A DNA stretch of 64,000 nt. Source: Candidatus Kuenenia stuttgartensis. Its GTDB lineage: Bacteria > Planctomycetota > Phycisphaerae > Phycisphaerales > SM1A02. The notes beneath the pieces are model-generated. The model was not told the origin of the DNA. It saw only the letters and a program-made list of their open reading frames with translations, and did not search any database. The stretch is taken from positions 36,834 through 100,833 of the forward strand of contig CAMDMA010000008.1 of the NCBI GenBank assembly GCA_945902075.1. The letters are read 5' to 3'. Below are positions 41,921 to 50,940 of the stretch, one piece after another. A program made the position numbers and the translations under genes. Every line of letters begins with the position of its first letter. Position 1 is the stretch's first letter.

Positions 41921-43147
41921 ATGCGGCAGCTTTGGGGCCTCAGGATCCTGCTTCGGAAGCGTCTCCATTCAGGGAGCTTCCTGTGGATGATCTTTTCGCT
42001 TGTTGGAGTGAGTGGTTGTGGATCGACGCAGATTCCGCAGCACTGGGAACTTGGTGAACCGCGCAAGTTCGAGACGATTGAACTTGTTTCACGGCGACCC
42101 CGTGAGTCCATGGGTCGCGAGTCAAAACCCGACGAGCGTGACGGTGAGACGGCGTTCGCAGCGGGAATCCTCCTCGCGATCAACCAGAAGGATGAGAACC
42201 ATCGCATCCGCTTTGAGACCTTGGTCGAGAAGTCACTGCTCAAGCCGGAGAATGAGGCCAAGTTGCGTGGGTGTTGCGTGGTCGTGCCCGGAGTTCTCGG
42301 TAAGGATTCCGCAGGACATCTCGTGGAAGCACTCACGGCCGAAGGCTGGGCAGTGGCCGTGGTGTGGCCACCACTGGTGGGCCGCGTGATCGACTCGATG
42401 CGCCTGACAAAGGGGGAGCCGCCACACCTACGCGGGATCGCGGCGGCGCGGGAAATCGATCGCACCATCCGCGCATCGGCTCACGTGGCACAACTTCAGT
42501 TGCTTGAGCTCTGTGCTGCGCATCCATCGTTGCGCGGTAAGCCGGTGCTCTTGATCGGCGAGAGCATGGGCGCGCTCGCCGCTGTTGGCATCGCGGCCAC
42601 GGGCGATGTTCCGTATGACGCCGCACTTTTTGTGGCCGGCGGCGGTGGATTTCTTCGTGTGGCAAAGGAGACTCCGCTTCGAACGTTCCTTTTTGGCGAT
42701 CTTCCGCTCGATGATCCTGGTTTTATCGATGGCTTCAACCGCGCATGCGCACTCGATCCACTGGTCGCCGCGGAATCGCTCCGCGGCGGACCAATCGCAG
42801 TACTCACCGCAGATCGCGATGAAGTTGTGCCGACAGCGACACAACTCGAACTCTGGGCCGCGCTTGGTGGACCACCACGTTTTCGCTGGAACAGCGGGCA
42901 TATTGAGTTGTTCGTCCGTGGAGCGGCAACCGTGGTTCCCATCGTTCGGCGAATTGCTTCGAAGGTAGGTCCGCGAAGCAGGGCGGTCGAGGTGCTCTAC
43001 CGCAGGCGAGTCGAGCCACTCGAGGATTTGCAGGAAGCCGGCGCAGATGGGCCAAACGAGACGCCTGCTGCGACCGAGGATGACGTCAGCGAAAGACCTC
43101 CGCGAAGTGTGGGCGAGTTGTTTGATGTGCACCCCATGCACGGCTAG
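41921..43147 (+). CDS. Lipoprotein with alpha/beta-hydrolase fold
   Basis: A 408-residue lipoprotein with signal peptide and lipobox VSGC (residues about 28-31). The hydrolase domain runs from about 110 to 355: oxyanion region VVVPGVLG, nucleophile elbow LIGESMGAL, the late acid in LTADRDEVVP and the His in NSGHIELF, a complete Ser-Asp-His triad order. The C-terminal 55 residues are acidic and charged. The substrate is unknown; an ester or lipid at the envelope is plausible. ATG at 41921 begins 2 bases after the phosphatase stop. Confidence 0.8.
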   Translation: MRQLWGLRILLRKRLHSGSFLWMIFSLVGVSGCGSTQIPQHWELGEPRKFETIELVSRRPRESMGRESKPDERDGETAFAAGILLAINQKDENHRIRFETLVEKSLLKPENEAKLRGCCVVVPGVLGKDSAGHLVEALTAEGWAVAVVWPPLVGRVIDSMRLTKGEPPHLRGIAAAREIDRTIRASAHVAQLQLLELCAAHPSLRGKPVLLIGESMGALAAVGIAATGDVPYDAALFVAGGGGFLRVAKETPLRTFLFGDLPLDDPGFIDGFNRACALDPLVAAESLRGGPIAVLTADRDEVVPTATQLELWAALGGPPRFRWNSGHIELFVRGAATVVPIVRRIASKVGPRSRAVEVLYRRRVEPLEDLQEAGADGPNETPAATEDDVSERPPRSVGELFDVHPMHG

Positions 43148-43184
43148 AAGTTGATCAGTCCGCGGACTCCTATGATGCGCGTCC

Positions 43185-45686
43185 ATGCCGCGCGTGAAGA
43201 AGCCCGTCCGCACCGCGATTGCACACTCTGGTTCATTGCCCGACGCGTGGTTTGCTCTGCGCGGATGGACAGCGCATGCGTTTCAACGTGAAGTCTGGGC
43301 TCGCGCAGCAAACGGTGAGAGCGGACTCGTGCACGTTCCAACCGGAAGCGGGAAGACCTACGCCGCCGCGCTTGGATTTCTGGATGAACTCGCGCAAAGG
43401 CCCGCGGAAGGGCTTGCGCTTGTGTATGTCACGCCGCTGCGCGCGATCTCTCGCGACATCGAGCTCGCGCTGCGTCGACCAATCGACGAACTCGCATTGG
43501 CGGTGACGGTTGGTGCGCGCACGGGCGATACGTCGAGCTCTGAGCGCGCGCGACAGCGCGTGAAACTTCCGAACATTCTTGTGACCACACCTGAATCGCT
43601 CACGCTGCTTGTCGCCGGCGATCGGGCGTCAGAAGTTCTTGCCGATGTCCGCGGAGTCATTGTGGACGAGTGGCACGAACTGCTCGCATCAAAGCGTGGT
43701 GTCCAAGTCGAACTCGCGCTTGCGCGGATTCGCGCCTTCGCGCCGAGGATGCGAACGTGGGGCCTCTCGGCGACGTTACGGAATGTCGACGAAGCGGCGC
43801 GTGTTCTCGTCGGACCGGGAAATGCTGCCGCAGTCGTGCGTGCTGATCTTCCGCGCACGATCGCGGTTGAGGGGTTGCTTCCGGATGGCGTCGAGCGTTT
43901 TCCGCAGGCGGGGCACCTCGGTCTCACGATGCTCAAGCCACTCGTCGCGTGGCTTGATCCGGCAAAGCCGACCCTCGTCTTCACCAATACGCGCTCCCAG
44001 GCGGAGCGCTGGTTCGCCGCGCTCTCTTGGGAACGACCGGAGTGGCGGGATGTGCTGGCGCTGCACCACGGTTCGATTGAGCGTGAGCAGCGTGAGGCGA
44101 TCGAGGAAGGACTCAAGGCAGGGCGACTGCGGATGGTCGTCGCAACCTCGAGTCTTGATCTTGGAGTCGACTTTTCCCCGGTTGAGCGGGTTGTTCAGAT
44201 CGGTTCGCCGAAGGGAATCGCGCGGCTCGTTCAACGCGCTGGGCGTTCGGGACATCGTCCGGGTGCGGCCTGCGAGGTGCTGTGTGTACCGACACACGCG
44301 CTCGAACTGGTTGAGATTGCGGCAGCGCGGCGCGCGATCGAGCTCGGAGAGATCGAGGAGCGACATGGTTGGCGTCAACCGCTCGACTGTTTGGTACAGC
44401 ACCTCGTGACATGTGGGCTCGGTGGTGGATTTCGCGCCGACGAACTCTTCGATGAAGTGCGCCGCACCGCGAGTTTCGCAGCGCTCACGCGCGAAGAGTT
44501 TGATTGGTGTCTCGAACTGGCGCTCCATGGCGGTCGCACGCTCTCGCGCTATCCGCAATTTCATAGGCTCCGACTCGACGATGATGGAGTCCACCGCATC
44601 GCTTCGGCGAAGGCTGCGCAACTTCATCGACTCAACATTGGCTCGATTCGTTCGGACGCGACCATCTCTATTTCATTCGTCGGTGGACGCAGACTTGGCT
44701 CGATCGAAGAGAGTTTTGTTGCGCGGCTGAACCCGGGCGACGTGTTTCTTTTCGCGGGTTCGATGGTGGAATTCCTACGGGTTCGTGACATGACAGCGTG
44801 GGTTCGCCGGACGACGCGCGCCGCTGCCACGCCGCGGTGGAACGGCTCAAGATTTCCGCTGTCGACCGCACTCTCGGCCTCGATGCGCCGGGCGATCGAT
44901 GAGGCGCGCCGTGGCAACTTTCCGAGCCCAGAGATGCGCCTCGTCCGGCCGCTCCTCGAGGAGCAGGCCCGGCTCTCGGCACTCCCGGCGGCAGAGGAAA
45001 TTTTGGTTGAGTGCTGTCGGTCCAAGGATGGTCACCACATGTTTCTGTTCCCCTTTGAGGGGCGGCTGGTCCATGAGGGACTCGCCGTGCTGCTTGCGCT
45101 CCGGTATGCGCGCATCCGACCGGCTTCTCTTGCGATGTCGATGAACGATTACGGCATCGAACTCGTCTCGGACGATCCATTCCCGTTTCGGGAGCATCTT
45201 GGTCCAGAGTTGTTTCGGACAGAGGGCCTCGCGTCGGACCTGCTTGCGGCGGTAAATCTCGGCGAACTTTCGAGACGCCAGTTTCGCGATATCGCGCGCG
45301 TCGCGGGTCTCGTTTTTCAGCGGTACCCCGGCGCCGAGCGCTCGGGTCGACAGGTGCAGGCGGGGTCGGGGTTGATTTTCGACGTCTTGCGGGAGTTCGA
45401 TCCTGAGAATCTTCTGCTTGCCCAGTCGGAGAGGGAAGTGCTTGATCGACAGTTCGAGGGAGGGCGGCTTGCCCGATGTCTCGCGCGTCTCGCAGCTGGA
45501 CCGCTCTGCATCCAAGAGACTGCGCGGCCAACGCCACTGGCGATTCCGTTGGTGGCCGATCGACTCGGAATGACGCTTTCGACCGAAGGGGTTTTGGCGA
45601 GACTTGCAGCGATCTGCGGAGAAACTCGCCCGCGAGAGAATGATGAACGTTTGAGCCGTAACGCAATCGTGGAAAATCTGCAATGA
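43185..45686 (+). CDS. Ligase-associated DEXH-box DNA repair helicase (Lhr-like)
   Basis: An 833-residue superfamily 2 helicase. Motif I is VPTGSGKT (residues 51-58), Ia TPLRAI, Ib TTPESL, II VDEWHE (DExH), III LSATLR, IV VFTNTRSQAE, V ATSSLDLGVD and VI QRAGRSGHRPG. The long C-terminal part has the winged-helix and LHR-type region (GSIRSDATISISFVGGRRLG, FAGSMVEFLRVRDM). This matches the helicase that travels with an ATP-dependent DNA ligase, an exonuclease and PdeM. Here only PdeM is near, at 46076, separated by kinase debris. DNA damage response is the likely role. Confidence 0.9.
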   Translation: MPRVKKPVRTAIAHSGSLPDAWFALRGWTAHAFQREVWARAANGESGLVHVPTGSGKTYAAALGFLDELAQRPAEGLALVYVTPLRAISRDIELALRRPIDELALAVTVGARTGDTSSSERARQRVKLPNILVTTPESLTLLVAGDRASEVLADVRGVIVDEWHELLASKRGVQVELALARIRAFAPRMRTWGLSATLRNVDEAARVLVGPGNAAAVVRADLPRTIAVEGLLPDGVERFPQAGHLGLTMLKPLVAWLDPAKPTLVFTNTRSQAERWFAALSWERPEWRDVLALHHGSIEREQREAIEEGLKAGRLRMVVATSSLDLGVDFSPVERVVQIGSPKGIARLVQRAGRSGHRPGAACEVLCVPTHALELVEIAAARRAIELGEIEERHGWRQPLDCLVQHLVTCGLGGGFRADELFDEVRRTASFAALTREEFDWCLELALHGGRTLSRYPQFHRLRLDDDGVHRIASAKAAQLHRLNIGSIRSDATISISFVGGRRLGSIEESFVARLNPGDVFLFAGSMVEFLRVRDMTAWVRRTTRAAATPRWNGSRFPLSTALSASMRRAIDEARRGNFPSPEMRLVRPLLEEQARLSALPAAEEILVECCRSKDGHHMFLFPFEGRLVHEGLAVLLALRYARIRPASLAMSMNDYGIELVSDDPFPFREHLGPELFRTEGLASDLLAAVNLGELSRRQFRDIARVAGLVFQRYPGAERSGRQVQAGSGLIFDVLREFDPENLLLAQSEREVLDRQFEGGRLARCLARLAAGPLCIQETARPTPLAIPLVADRLGMTLSTEGVLARLAAICGETRPRENDERLSRNAIVENLQ

Positions 45687-45746
45687 CCGCTTCACGTCGA
45701 CCATCCGACGAAACGGCCGCACGCCACGATTCCAAGCCGCAATAGT

Positions 45747-46040
45747 TTGTGTCGAACCCCACGTTGCGGCCAAGCTCTCGGCACCGGAAGCGACGTCTAT
45801 TCGCTTGGGGTCATCCTGTTTGAATTGGTCACGGTGCACCGCCCGTATCGCATTCGCACGCGACTGATGCGCGAGATAGAGCGGATCGTCCGCGAAGCGC
45901 TGCCGATGGTTCTGAGTACGTTCGTCGCGAAGCCTAGCGAATCGATTGTCGTTGAGACTTCTGCAAACGGCCAGTCGCGCGACGTGTCGCGCTTTGTGTC
46001 GCGCGACGTGTCGCGCATCCAGAGATTTCGCTGCGGCTGA
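45747..46040 (+). pseudogene. Remnant of a Ser/Thr protein kinase catalytic domain
   Basis: A 97-codon frame contains the kinase subdomain IX signature GSDVYSLGVILFELVTVHRP, followed by YRIRTRLMREIERIVREALP and STFVAKPSES. Planctomycete kinases continue in just this way after subdomain IX, with a 'RPS' box before the TPR region. Everything before it is gone: no Gly loop, Lys, HRD or DFG. The frame then dissolves into a 24-bp repeat. The fragment fills the gap between the helicase and pdeM genes, which are normally adjacent, so it is probably the scar of an insertion or deletion. It is not expected to make a working product. Confidence 0.75.
45974..46016 (+). repeat. Pair of 19-bp direct repeats after the kinase remnant
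   Basis: GTCGCGCGACGTGTCGCGC at 45974-45992 recurs exactly at 45998-46016 (24-base period), and each copy contains the palindrome GTCGCGCGAC. It lies about 60 bases before pdeM. Confidence 0.9.
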
Positions 46041-46075
46041 ATCTGCCCGGACGATGCGCCTGTTAGGCTGCACTC

Positions 46076-46744
46076 GTGCCGAACGCGCTCCTTCAGATCG
46101 ATGGCCTTGATATCGAGCTCATGCCGGAGCGCGCGCTCTTCATTCGCGCGGCGCGCGCACTTGTGGTCGCCGATCTTCATATCGGAAAGAGTGAGAGCTA
46201 CCGCCGATTCGGCGCACCGTCGACGGATGGAATCGACGAGGAAACCCTGGTTCGTCTCTCGCGCGCGGCGATGCGTGCGGAGGCACGCGTCATCGTCGTG
46301 GTCGGTGATCTCACTCATTCCGCTGACGGGATCGGCGAAGGCGAGCGCGAGCGTTTCGCCGAGTTTCGTGCGCGTTGCGCGCTCCCGATACGCCTCGTCG
46401 AAGGAAACCACGACCGAGGTGCTCGGTCGCTTCCACCCGAGTGGTGCATTGACCGCGTGGGCGAACAGTTTGAACTTGGAGGCTTTCGTTTCCGCCATGA
46501 GCCCGTCGAACGCGCTGCTGCAACATGGACGATGAGCGGGCATCTGCATCCGATGCTCTCGGTTGCGAAGGGCGCACGAAGCGTCGAGGCACCAGCATTT
46601 GTGGTCGATCATGCAAAAAAGTGCCTCGTGTTGCCGGCATTCTCGAAGTTCACCCGCGGCGTGCGCTTCGAGCCCCGCGCACATGCCGAGCTCTACGCCA
46701 TTGCTGAAAGCAGCGTGGTTGGGCCAGTTGGCTTCGTTGCGTGA
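46076..46744 (+). CDS. pdeM: Ligase-associated metallophosphoesterase PdeM
   Basis: A 222-residue calcineurin-like phosphoesterase. Metal-binding motifs are in order: ADLHIGK (Asp33, His35), GDLTHS (Asp78), EGNHDRG (Asn111, His112), and SGHLHP near residue 148. DLHIGKSESYRRFG and the short length fit the PdeM endonuclease-like branch that accompanies the Lhr-like helicase in DNA repair clusters. GTG at 46076 is the start. The ligase and exonuclease members of the usual cluster are not in the window. Confidence 0.85.
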   Translation: MPNALLQIDGLDIELMPERALFIRAARALVVADLHIGKSESYRRFGAPSTDGIDEETLVRLSRAAMRAEARVIVVVGDLTHSADGIGEGERERFAEFRARCALPIRLVEGNHDRGARSLPPEWCIDRVGEQFELGGFRFRHEPVERAAATWTMSGHLHPMLSVAKGARSVEAPAFVVDHAKKCLVLPAFSKFTRGVRFEPRAHAELYAIAESSVVGPVGFVA

Positions 46745-46747
46745 CTC

Positions 46748-46945
46748 TCACGCACGGCGTGAAAGATGGTCACCGACGCAAGTGGGTGTCCCGGTCGAAC
46801 GGACGGAAAGAACCTCGAGGTCAAGGTTGAGCGCGCCAATGCCGTCAAACGATTCATCGCGCATGTTGGTGTCTTGTACGAGGAGGGCAGCTGCCAACCC
46901 TTTTGGAAAGGCTTCGGATAATGCCGGGCCGCAAAATTGGCACAC
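46748..46945 (-). CDS. Possible small protein downstream of the ABC exporter
   Basis: A 65-codon frame with GTG start that fits the gap between the exporter stop (24-base spacing) and the pdeM stop (3 bases) almost exactly. Codon choice resembles the neighbours. The protein opens with a CxxC pair (CQFCGPALSEAF), then has a possible strand-rich part (ALNLDLEVLSVRSTG). It is not recognised. The neat fit argues for a gene; the lack of any known motif argues for caution. Confidence 0.3.
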   Translation of the reverse strand: MCQFCGPALSEAFPKGLAAALLVQDTNMRDESFDGIGALNLDLEVLSVRSTGTPTCVGDHLSRRA

Positions 46946-46969
46946 GTATCGCGAAGGCGTGGCGACCGG

Positions 46970-48934
46970 TTAGGTTCCGAGATCAGCCGCGCTGCGCTTA
47001 CCTTCGGTTTGCAAAACGACCATGGTGGCGTACCGGCCGCTGCGAGCAATAAGTTCGTCGTGCGTGCCACGCTCGACGACCTGGCCGTCTTGCATGACCA
47101 AAATCAGGTCAGCCTCGCGAATTGTCGAGAGCCGGTGCGCAATCACAAAGCTCGTGCGTCCGCGGAGGATTTCCCCGAGTGCGGCCTGGATAAATCGTTC
47201 GCTCTCGGTGTCGAGGTTGCTGGTCGCTTCGTCGAGGATGAGGATGCGCGGATTGGCGAGCACCGCGCGTGCGAGTGCAAGCCGTTGGCGCTCTCCACCA
47301 GAAAGTTTGACGCCGCGTTCACCGATGCGCGTGTCGTACCCAGCATCAAGTTTCTTGACGAATACGTCGGCGCGCGCTACGCGGGCGGCGTGTGCAATCT
47401 CGTCGGCAGAGGCCGTCGGCCGTGCATACGCGATGTTCTCGCGGATTGTGCCGTCAAAGAGAAACACGTCCTGCTCTACGATGCCAAGCAGACGGCGATA
47501 CGACGCGAGCTCGATATCGCGAAGATCGTGGCCATCGAGCGTGATGGACCCAGCAGTCGGATCGTGGAAGCGGGCGACGAGGTTTGAAAGTGTGGTTTTC
47601 CCAGCTCCTGAATGACCGACAAGCGCGACCATCGTGCCAGCAGGTGCATCGAAGGTGACGTCGTCGAGGACCGGGCGATCTGTGCCAACGTAGTGAAACG
47701 ACACACGGTCGAAGCGGATGTCGCCGCGCACGCTCTCCGGCGCAGGGGCGAGCGTGGCGCGGCCAGAAGTCTCCGCGAACTCATCGCGCTCTCCGAAGAG
47801 ATCAAGCGTGCGGTCGAAACTCGCGAGACCCGTCTGCAAACTCGTTGCCGTATTCGCGAGCACCTCAAGCGGACCGAGCAAAAGCGTGACGTAGGTAAGA
47901 AACATCACCAGATCGCCCGCAGTCAGACGACCGTTGACGACCTGCATACCGCCGTACCAAAGGAGTGCAGCGGTGGCAGCGGGAATAAAGATCTCCCACG
48001 CGATCTCGACCCCGCGCGACCACCACCAGACGAGAATCTCTGTGCGCGCTTGCAGGTTGGTTCCGCGGGCAAATCGCGCGGCCTCAGCGTCCTCGCGCGC
48101 GAATCCGCGCACCACCCGGATACCGCTGAAACTCTCAGCAGCGTGTCCGTCAATTTCGTCGCGGAGTTTCTTCAGGTCGCGGTAGATGGGGCGAATGCGA
48201 CCGATCCACGTTCGGTGGCTGAACCACACCATCGGAAGCAGCACGACCGCTCCGACCACAAGACGCCAATCGGTCCATGCGAGGATGGCAAGGCTTCCGA
48301 CGAGCTGAATGATTGCACGGAACGGGTTGTACAGCAGACCAAAGAGGAGTTCACCCGCGGCGCCCGCGTCCTCACGGATGAGCGTGGCAACGCCTCCTGC
48401 CTTCAGTTCGTGCACGCGTGCGAGCGGAAGGTGGATCGCCTTTGCGAAGGCGCGTCGGCGCAGCGCGACTTGCAGACGCTTGGCAACCATGGTCGCGCGG
48501 CTACGGCCAATCACGCCGATGGAGACTTTGACCACGATCGTGGCGAGTGTCAGTCCTGCGACAAAGGCGAGGACCGAACTGCGGTCGCTTGCATCGATCC
48601 ACGTCGGCATCCATCGCAGCAGAATCTGAGGGAGTGGCTCGCTTCCGAACACGCTATCGATGGCGATCTTGATGCCGGCGGGAGGCACAAGCGCGAGTGC
48701 CGTCGAGATCGCGAGCGCGACAAACGCGACCGCGATTGGTCGTCGATACGGGCGCAAAAGCGCGAGATACGCGCGGAAGAGCGCGCCAAACGAGCGGTGC
48801 ATCGCGCCCTTTGATCGTCCCCGCGCATCAAGCTTCTTCTCACTGGCTCGCCTCGTGAGTTCATCGCGATAACTTCGGAATCGCGCTCGGCTCGAGCCGG
48901 CGCGCGGTGATGCTTCATGCTTGATTTGACTCAT
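46970..48934 (-). CDS. MsbA-like ABC exporter (fused permease and ATPase)
   Basis: A 654-residue half-transporter. A basic cytoplasmic head (1-50) is followed by six membrane helices (about 65-335, FVALAISTALALVPPAGIKIAIDSVFG onward) and the nucleotide-binding domain: Walker A LVGHSGAGKTTL, Q-loop IVEQDVFLFDGTI, signature LSGGERQRLALARA, Walker B ILILDEATSNLD and switch IAHRLST. Lipid A flipping is the obvious candidate role given the LPS genes in the window, but multidrug export cannot be excluded. The start overlaps the rlmN stop by 4 bases. Confidence 0.9.
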   Translation of the reverse strand: MSQIKHEASPRAGSSRARFRSYRDELTRRASEKKLDARGRSKGAMHRSFGALFRAYLALLRPYRRPIAVAFVALAISTALALVPPAGIKIAIDSVFGSEPLPQILLRWMPTWIDASDRSSVLAFVAGLTLATIVVKVSIGVIGRSRATMVAKRLQVALRRRAFAKAIHLPLARVHELKAGGVATLIREDAGAAGELLFGLLYNPFRAIIQLVGSLAILAWTDWRLVVGAVVLLPMVWFSHRTWIGRIRPIYRDLKKLRDEIDGHAAESFSGIRVVRGFAREDAEAARFARGTNLQARTEILVWWWSRGVEIAWEIFIPAATAALLWYGGMQVVNGRLTAGDLVMFLTYVTLLLGPLEVLANTATSLQTGLASFDRTLDLFGERDEFAETSGRATLAPAPESVRGDIRFDRVSFHYVGTDRPVLDDVTFDAPAGTMVALVGHSGAGKTTLSNLVARFHDPTAGSITLDGHDLRDIELASYRRLLGIVEQDVFLFDGTIRENIAYARPTASADEIAHAARVARADVFVKKLDAGYDTRIGERGVKLSGGERQRLALARAVLANPRILILDEATSNLDTESERFIQAALGEILRGRTSFVIAHRLSTIREADLILVMQDGQVVERGTHDELIARSGRYATMVVLQTEGKRSAADLGT

Positions 48935-50049
48935 GCTTGCTTCTCAGCATCGCGCGCGGCATGCGGCGGCATTCCGAGAGATACCGGTGTCGATATGCCG
49001 ACGTCACTGATGAGTTTGCGATTGCGAATCTTCTCATTCCCAAGTTGTCCGCACGCGGCCATCACATCGCGACCCTTGGTTCCGCGGCGCTTGGTGAATT
49101 GTCCATTGGCGACCGCGCGGGCAATAAAGCGCTCGACATCTGATTCAGCTGGCGCAGGCCAAGGCGAATTCCGTCGCGGGTTATAGGGAATGACATTGAG
49201 GGAACAGCGTATATCTCGCAGAAAAGCGCACACTTCGTCGCAGTGCGCATCGGCGTCATTCACACCGGGAATGAGCACATACTCCACGCAGAACGCAGCT
49301 TGTGAAAAGCGTGGGAACGCGAGCAGCGCATCCTTCAGTCGAGCCATCGGCCAGGCCTTGTTCACCGGCATAATCGAGCTGCGAATCTCGTCGTTGGGCG
49401 CGTTGAGCGACAGTGCAAGATTCAGGCGATGAAAGCCATTTTCACGCACCAATTCGCCAATCTTCGCGATGCCATCTGGGTTTCCAACTGTTGAGATCGA
49501 GATATTCGAGGCGGGCACCATCGCGCCGTCGTGGTCGACAAGTACGCGGATCGCTTGAATCACCTCATCGATGTTGTCCGTGGGCTCGCCCATCCCCATG
49601 AAGACAATATTTTTGATCGTGTTTCCGCTCGCACGCTCGACGCGGTGTGTTCCTGCCCACCACTGGTGGACGATCTGGTCTGCGCGGAGATTTCGGAGGA
49701 GCCCCATCTGCGCGGTTTCGCAAAATCGACATCCCATCGCGCAACCGATTTGGCTCGAAACGCAGAGGGTGGTGGTGGTTCCCGAGGCGCGCGGCATTGG
49801 GATGAGCACGCTTTCGGTCTCAAGCCCGTCCTCGTGGCGCAGCACGAACTTTGATGTTTCGCCTTCGACAAGGGTCGCAGTGACGGGATGATCCGTCAGC
49901 TCGCAGCCTGGTGGCACGATTCCCTGTCGGAACAGGGCTTTGTACTCGTCGCGCGGAGCACCGCGCCGTCCTGCTTCCCGCGAGCGTGTCACGAATTGTG
50001 CGCTCGTAAGCCCAAGCGGGCGGAGGGGAATTGCGGCAGACGAACCCAT
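48931..50049 (-). CDS. rlmN: Dual-specificity 23S rRNA/tRNA adenine-C2 methyltransferase
   Basis: A 372-residue radical SAM enzyme that methylates A2503 of 23S rRNA and A37 of some tRNAs. The [4Fe-4S]-binding motif CAMGCRFC holds Cys103, Cys107 and Cys110. VSSQIGC before it, GMGEPTDN (SAM-binding GEP), LALSLNAPNDE and the late GRDVMAACGQL with the methyl-carrying Cys are family hallmarks. It is the first gene of a two-gene minus-strand unit with the ABC exporter. Confidence 0.95.
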   Translation of the reverse strand: MGSSAAIPLRPLGLTSAQFVTRSREAGRRGAPRDEYKALFRQGIVPPGCELTDHPVTATLVEGETSKFVLRHEDGLETESVLIPMPRASGTTTTLCVSSQIGCAMGCRFCETAQMGLLRNLRADQIVHQWWAGTHRVERASGNTIKNIVFMGMGEPTDNIDEVIQAIRVLVDHDGAMVPASNISISTVGNPDGIAKIGELVRENGFHRLNLALSLNAPNDEIRSSIMPVNKAWPMARLKDALLAFPRFSQAAFCVEYVLIPGVNDADAHCDEVCAFLRDIRCSLNVIPYNPRRNSPWPAPAESDVERFIARAVANGQFTKRRGTKGRDVMAACGQLGNEKIRNRKLISDVGISTPVSLGMPPHAARDAEKQA

Positions 50050-50505
50050 TCAGAGAGGGTATCAGCGGGGGGCGGTCGTTGCCCGAGCGAAGTCGATCAA
50101 TCGGCCGAGCGACAGCAGTTTGCCGCGCACGCACGTCATTGCGCGATGCGGCTCGCGATCACGACGGTGATTGGCGGACGGGCACGATAGGCCGTCACGA
50201 GATCGTCGGTCGTACGTGCGTCTAACCGACGAAGGTTTCCTGAAGCGCGCGTGTTCATTCAAGAACCGTTGAGCGGCGAGGATCAGATTGATCGCTGCAC
50301 GCAGCGCTTCGCGCAGGCCAAGTTCGTCGTCGGCTTCAATCTCATTTCATGGGTTGGTTCCATCGAACCCGCGACGGCAGGCGGCTTCAAGTGCGTTGCT
50401 TTGATTGGCCGTGCGCGGCGACTCTCTCTTCGAATCGTCGCGGAAGCGGAATATTGGGCGCCCGCCTCGTGTGGTGCTTGTATCATCCGCGCCCCGAGAA
50501 ATCCC
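50050..50505. other. Gap between rlmN and fdx with a possible decayed frame
   Basis: These 456 bases hold no gene I can support. On the minus strand a frame without a start is open from 50346 and reads like protein at first (EADDELGLREALRAAINLIL, then AAQRFLNEHARF). A neighbouring frame takes over in similar style (TTDDLVTAYRARPPITVVIA) and stops at 50136. This looks like a frameshifted remnant. The fdx promoter should lie near the right end, where TATCAT occurs at about 50481. Confidence 0.3.
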
Positions 50506-50922
50506 ATGCACTTGAAGCGCGACGATAGTCATCATCACGGTCCTCCGGTCATCCCGATTACCTTCGAACTCGAAGACCCTGAGGGCCTCACGGGGACCTC
50601 GCGAAAGACGTGGGAAGTGCTCGGTGGCGAGCATGAATCGCTTCTTGAGATTGCCATGGACAACGGCATCAACATCGAGCATGCCTGCGGTGGGGTCTGC
50701 GCGTGTTCAACGTGCCATATCTACCTCGAAAAGGGCGCGGAGCAGTTCAACATTGCGAGCGAGGACGAAGAGGATCGAGTCGAGGAGGCGCCGGGAATCA
50801 AGCGCACCTCGCGCCTCGCGTGCCAGTGCGAACTCCGGGATCTCGGCGAAGGTCGCCGAACTCCGATCGTTGTTCGCGTGCCGTCATGGAACCGCAACGC
50901 CGTCAAGGAAATCCCGCACTAA
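50506..50922 (+). CDS. fdx: [2Fe-2S] ferredoxin, Isc/adrenodoxin type
   Basis: A 138-residue ferredoxin. The adrenodoxin-type cluster motif is HACGGVCACSTC with Cys61, Cys67 and Cys70, and the fourth ligand lies in RLACQCEL (Cys106). The NGINIEHACGG approach and EEDRVEEAPG acidic patch match Fdx proteins that give electrons to the Fe-S scaffold. The first 35 residues, with a His run (DDSHHHGPP), are an extension. ATG at 50506 is used; the frame further upstream is open but not ferredoxin-like. iscX follows 18 bases later, the E. coli isc-operon order. Confidence 0.92.
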   Translation: MHLKRDDSHHHGPPVIPITFELEDPEGLTGTSRKTWEVLGGEHESLLEIAMDNGINIEHACGGVCACSTCHIYLEKGAEQFNIASEDEEDRVEEAPGIKRTSRLACQCELRDLGEGRRTPIVVRVPSWNRNAVKEIPH

Positions 50923-50940
50923 GTCGCGGTGGGAGCTTCT

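Noticed and set aside
44668..46073. Long minus-strand ORFs of 364 and 408 codons across the helicase and kinase remnant
   Set aside because: They are antisense to a helicase with all motifs intact and contain only basic low-complexity sequence.
46748..46945. CxxC near the start of the small frame after the ABC exporter as a zinc ribbon
   Set aside because: Only one CxxC pair and a distant third Cys are present, so no zinc-ribbon assignment is made.
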